NCBI RefSeq assembly: GCF_025175675.1
Contig: NZ_JANIOA010000040.1
Span: forward strand, 1-42,054
DNA: 42,054 nt
Direction: 5' to 3'
From: Sedimenticola hydrogenitrophicus
GTDB lineage: Bacteria > Pseudomonadota > Gammaproteobacteria > Chromatiales > Chromatiaceae
Shown here one piece after another: positions 41,947 through 42,054 of this stretch (position 1 is the first letter of the stretch; each line of letters starts with the position of its first letter). Under the pieces are notes generated by a model. It was not told where the DNA came from and did not search any database. It worked only from the letters and a program-made list of their open reading frames with translations. A program made the position numbers and the translations under genes.

Positions 41947-42054
41947 ATGGAGATGAAGAACACACTCGGTTTTAAAATGCCTGAGCGCAGCGCCGCGCCC
42001 GCCGGTTCGCTGCTGCTTAAACCAAAGGAGACCGCCGCCTGGATCAGCAGTCTG
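41947..42054 (+). CDS. Start of a gene cut by the window edge (PilZ-like family style)
   Basis: An open frame from ATG 41947 runs to the window end without a stop (36 codons: MEMKNTLGFKMPERSAAPAG then LLLKPKETAAWISSL). It resembles the N-termini of large c-di-GMP/PilZ-type proteins sometimes mislabelled molecular chaperone, and it is similar in style to the protein at 33088-34854 (charged start, then a segment before a LPxxN motif). ATG 41953 is an alternative start. The remainder lies outside the window, so identity is uncertain. Confidence 0.5.
   Translation, partial: MEMKNTLGFKMPERSAAPAGSLLLKPKETAAWISSL

Overview
The window is GC-rich chromosomal DNA that reads as a sulfur-oxidising gammaproteobacterium. 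The evidence is a four-gene qmoA-qmoB-hdrC-hdrB operon (35267-40356), gammaproteobacterial gene pairings (glnK-amtB next to ubiK and the comM/yifB ATPase) and close gammaproteobacterial families (YheS, RlmJ, YcgL, DjlA, PilU, long SerB with two ACT domains). Many intergenic palindromic elements are scattered between genes. I cannot name the species; no rRNA, tRNA, CRISPR array or intact mobile element is visible.

Layout. 1-2450: glnK-amtB read leftward from a sigma-54 type promoter with NtrC-like sites and end in a strong terminator; a nested palindromic element separates them from ubiK. 2500-8610: comM, a small secreted protein, the ABC-F protein YheS, a small unknown protein, rlmJ and a small RRM protein whose leader is a tandem repeat that is itself an open frame. 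8856-13737: a tetR-adaptor-RND pump operon read leftward with 4-base overlaps and a palindromic operator. 13927-19414: SGNH hydrolase, MOSC protein, pilU, GIY-YIG protein, ycgL, serB and a DUF411 protein, with several palindromic repeats. 19631-24346: djlA and a transporter/histidine kinase fusion coupled to a small membrane protein. 24593-29692: a small unknown gene under a possible FliA promoter, convergent with a 1593-residue protein that joins two cyclic-nucleotide-binding domains, a rhodanese domain, a very long coiled coil, a membrane segment and a formylglycine-enzyme-like domain. 30040-34854: a gamma-glutamyltransferase family protein, an HU-like protein with a lysine/alanine-rich tail, a membrane-anchored retropepsin-like protease and a PilZ-like protein. 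35267-40421: the Qmo/Hdr operon and its terminator. 40470-42054: exported MsrA, a frameshifted REP-associated transposase remnant and the start of a gene cut by the window edge.

Functionally, the Qmo/Hdr complex would pass electrons between APS reductase and the quinone pool (or a soluble carrier) in sulfite oxidation. GlnK/AmtB handle ammonium uptake, and the tetR-led operon handles efflux. The most unusual objects are the 1593-residue multidomain protein, whose coiled coil contains a 231-base in-frame duplication equal to exactly 11 heptads; the RRM-protein leader; and the transporter-kinase with its small coupled partner and no adjacent response regulator.
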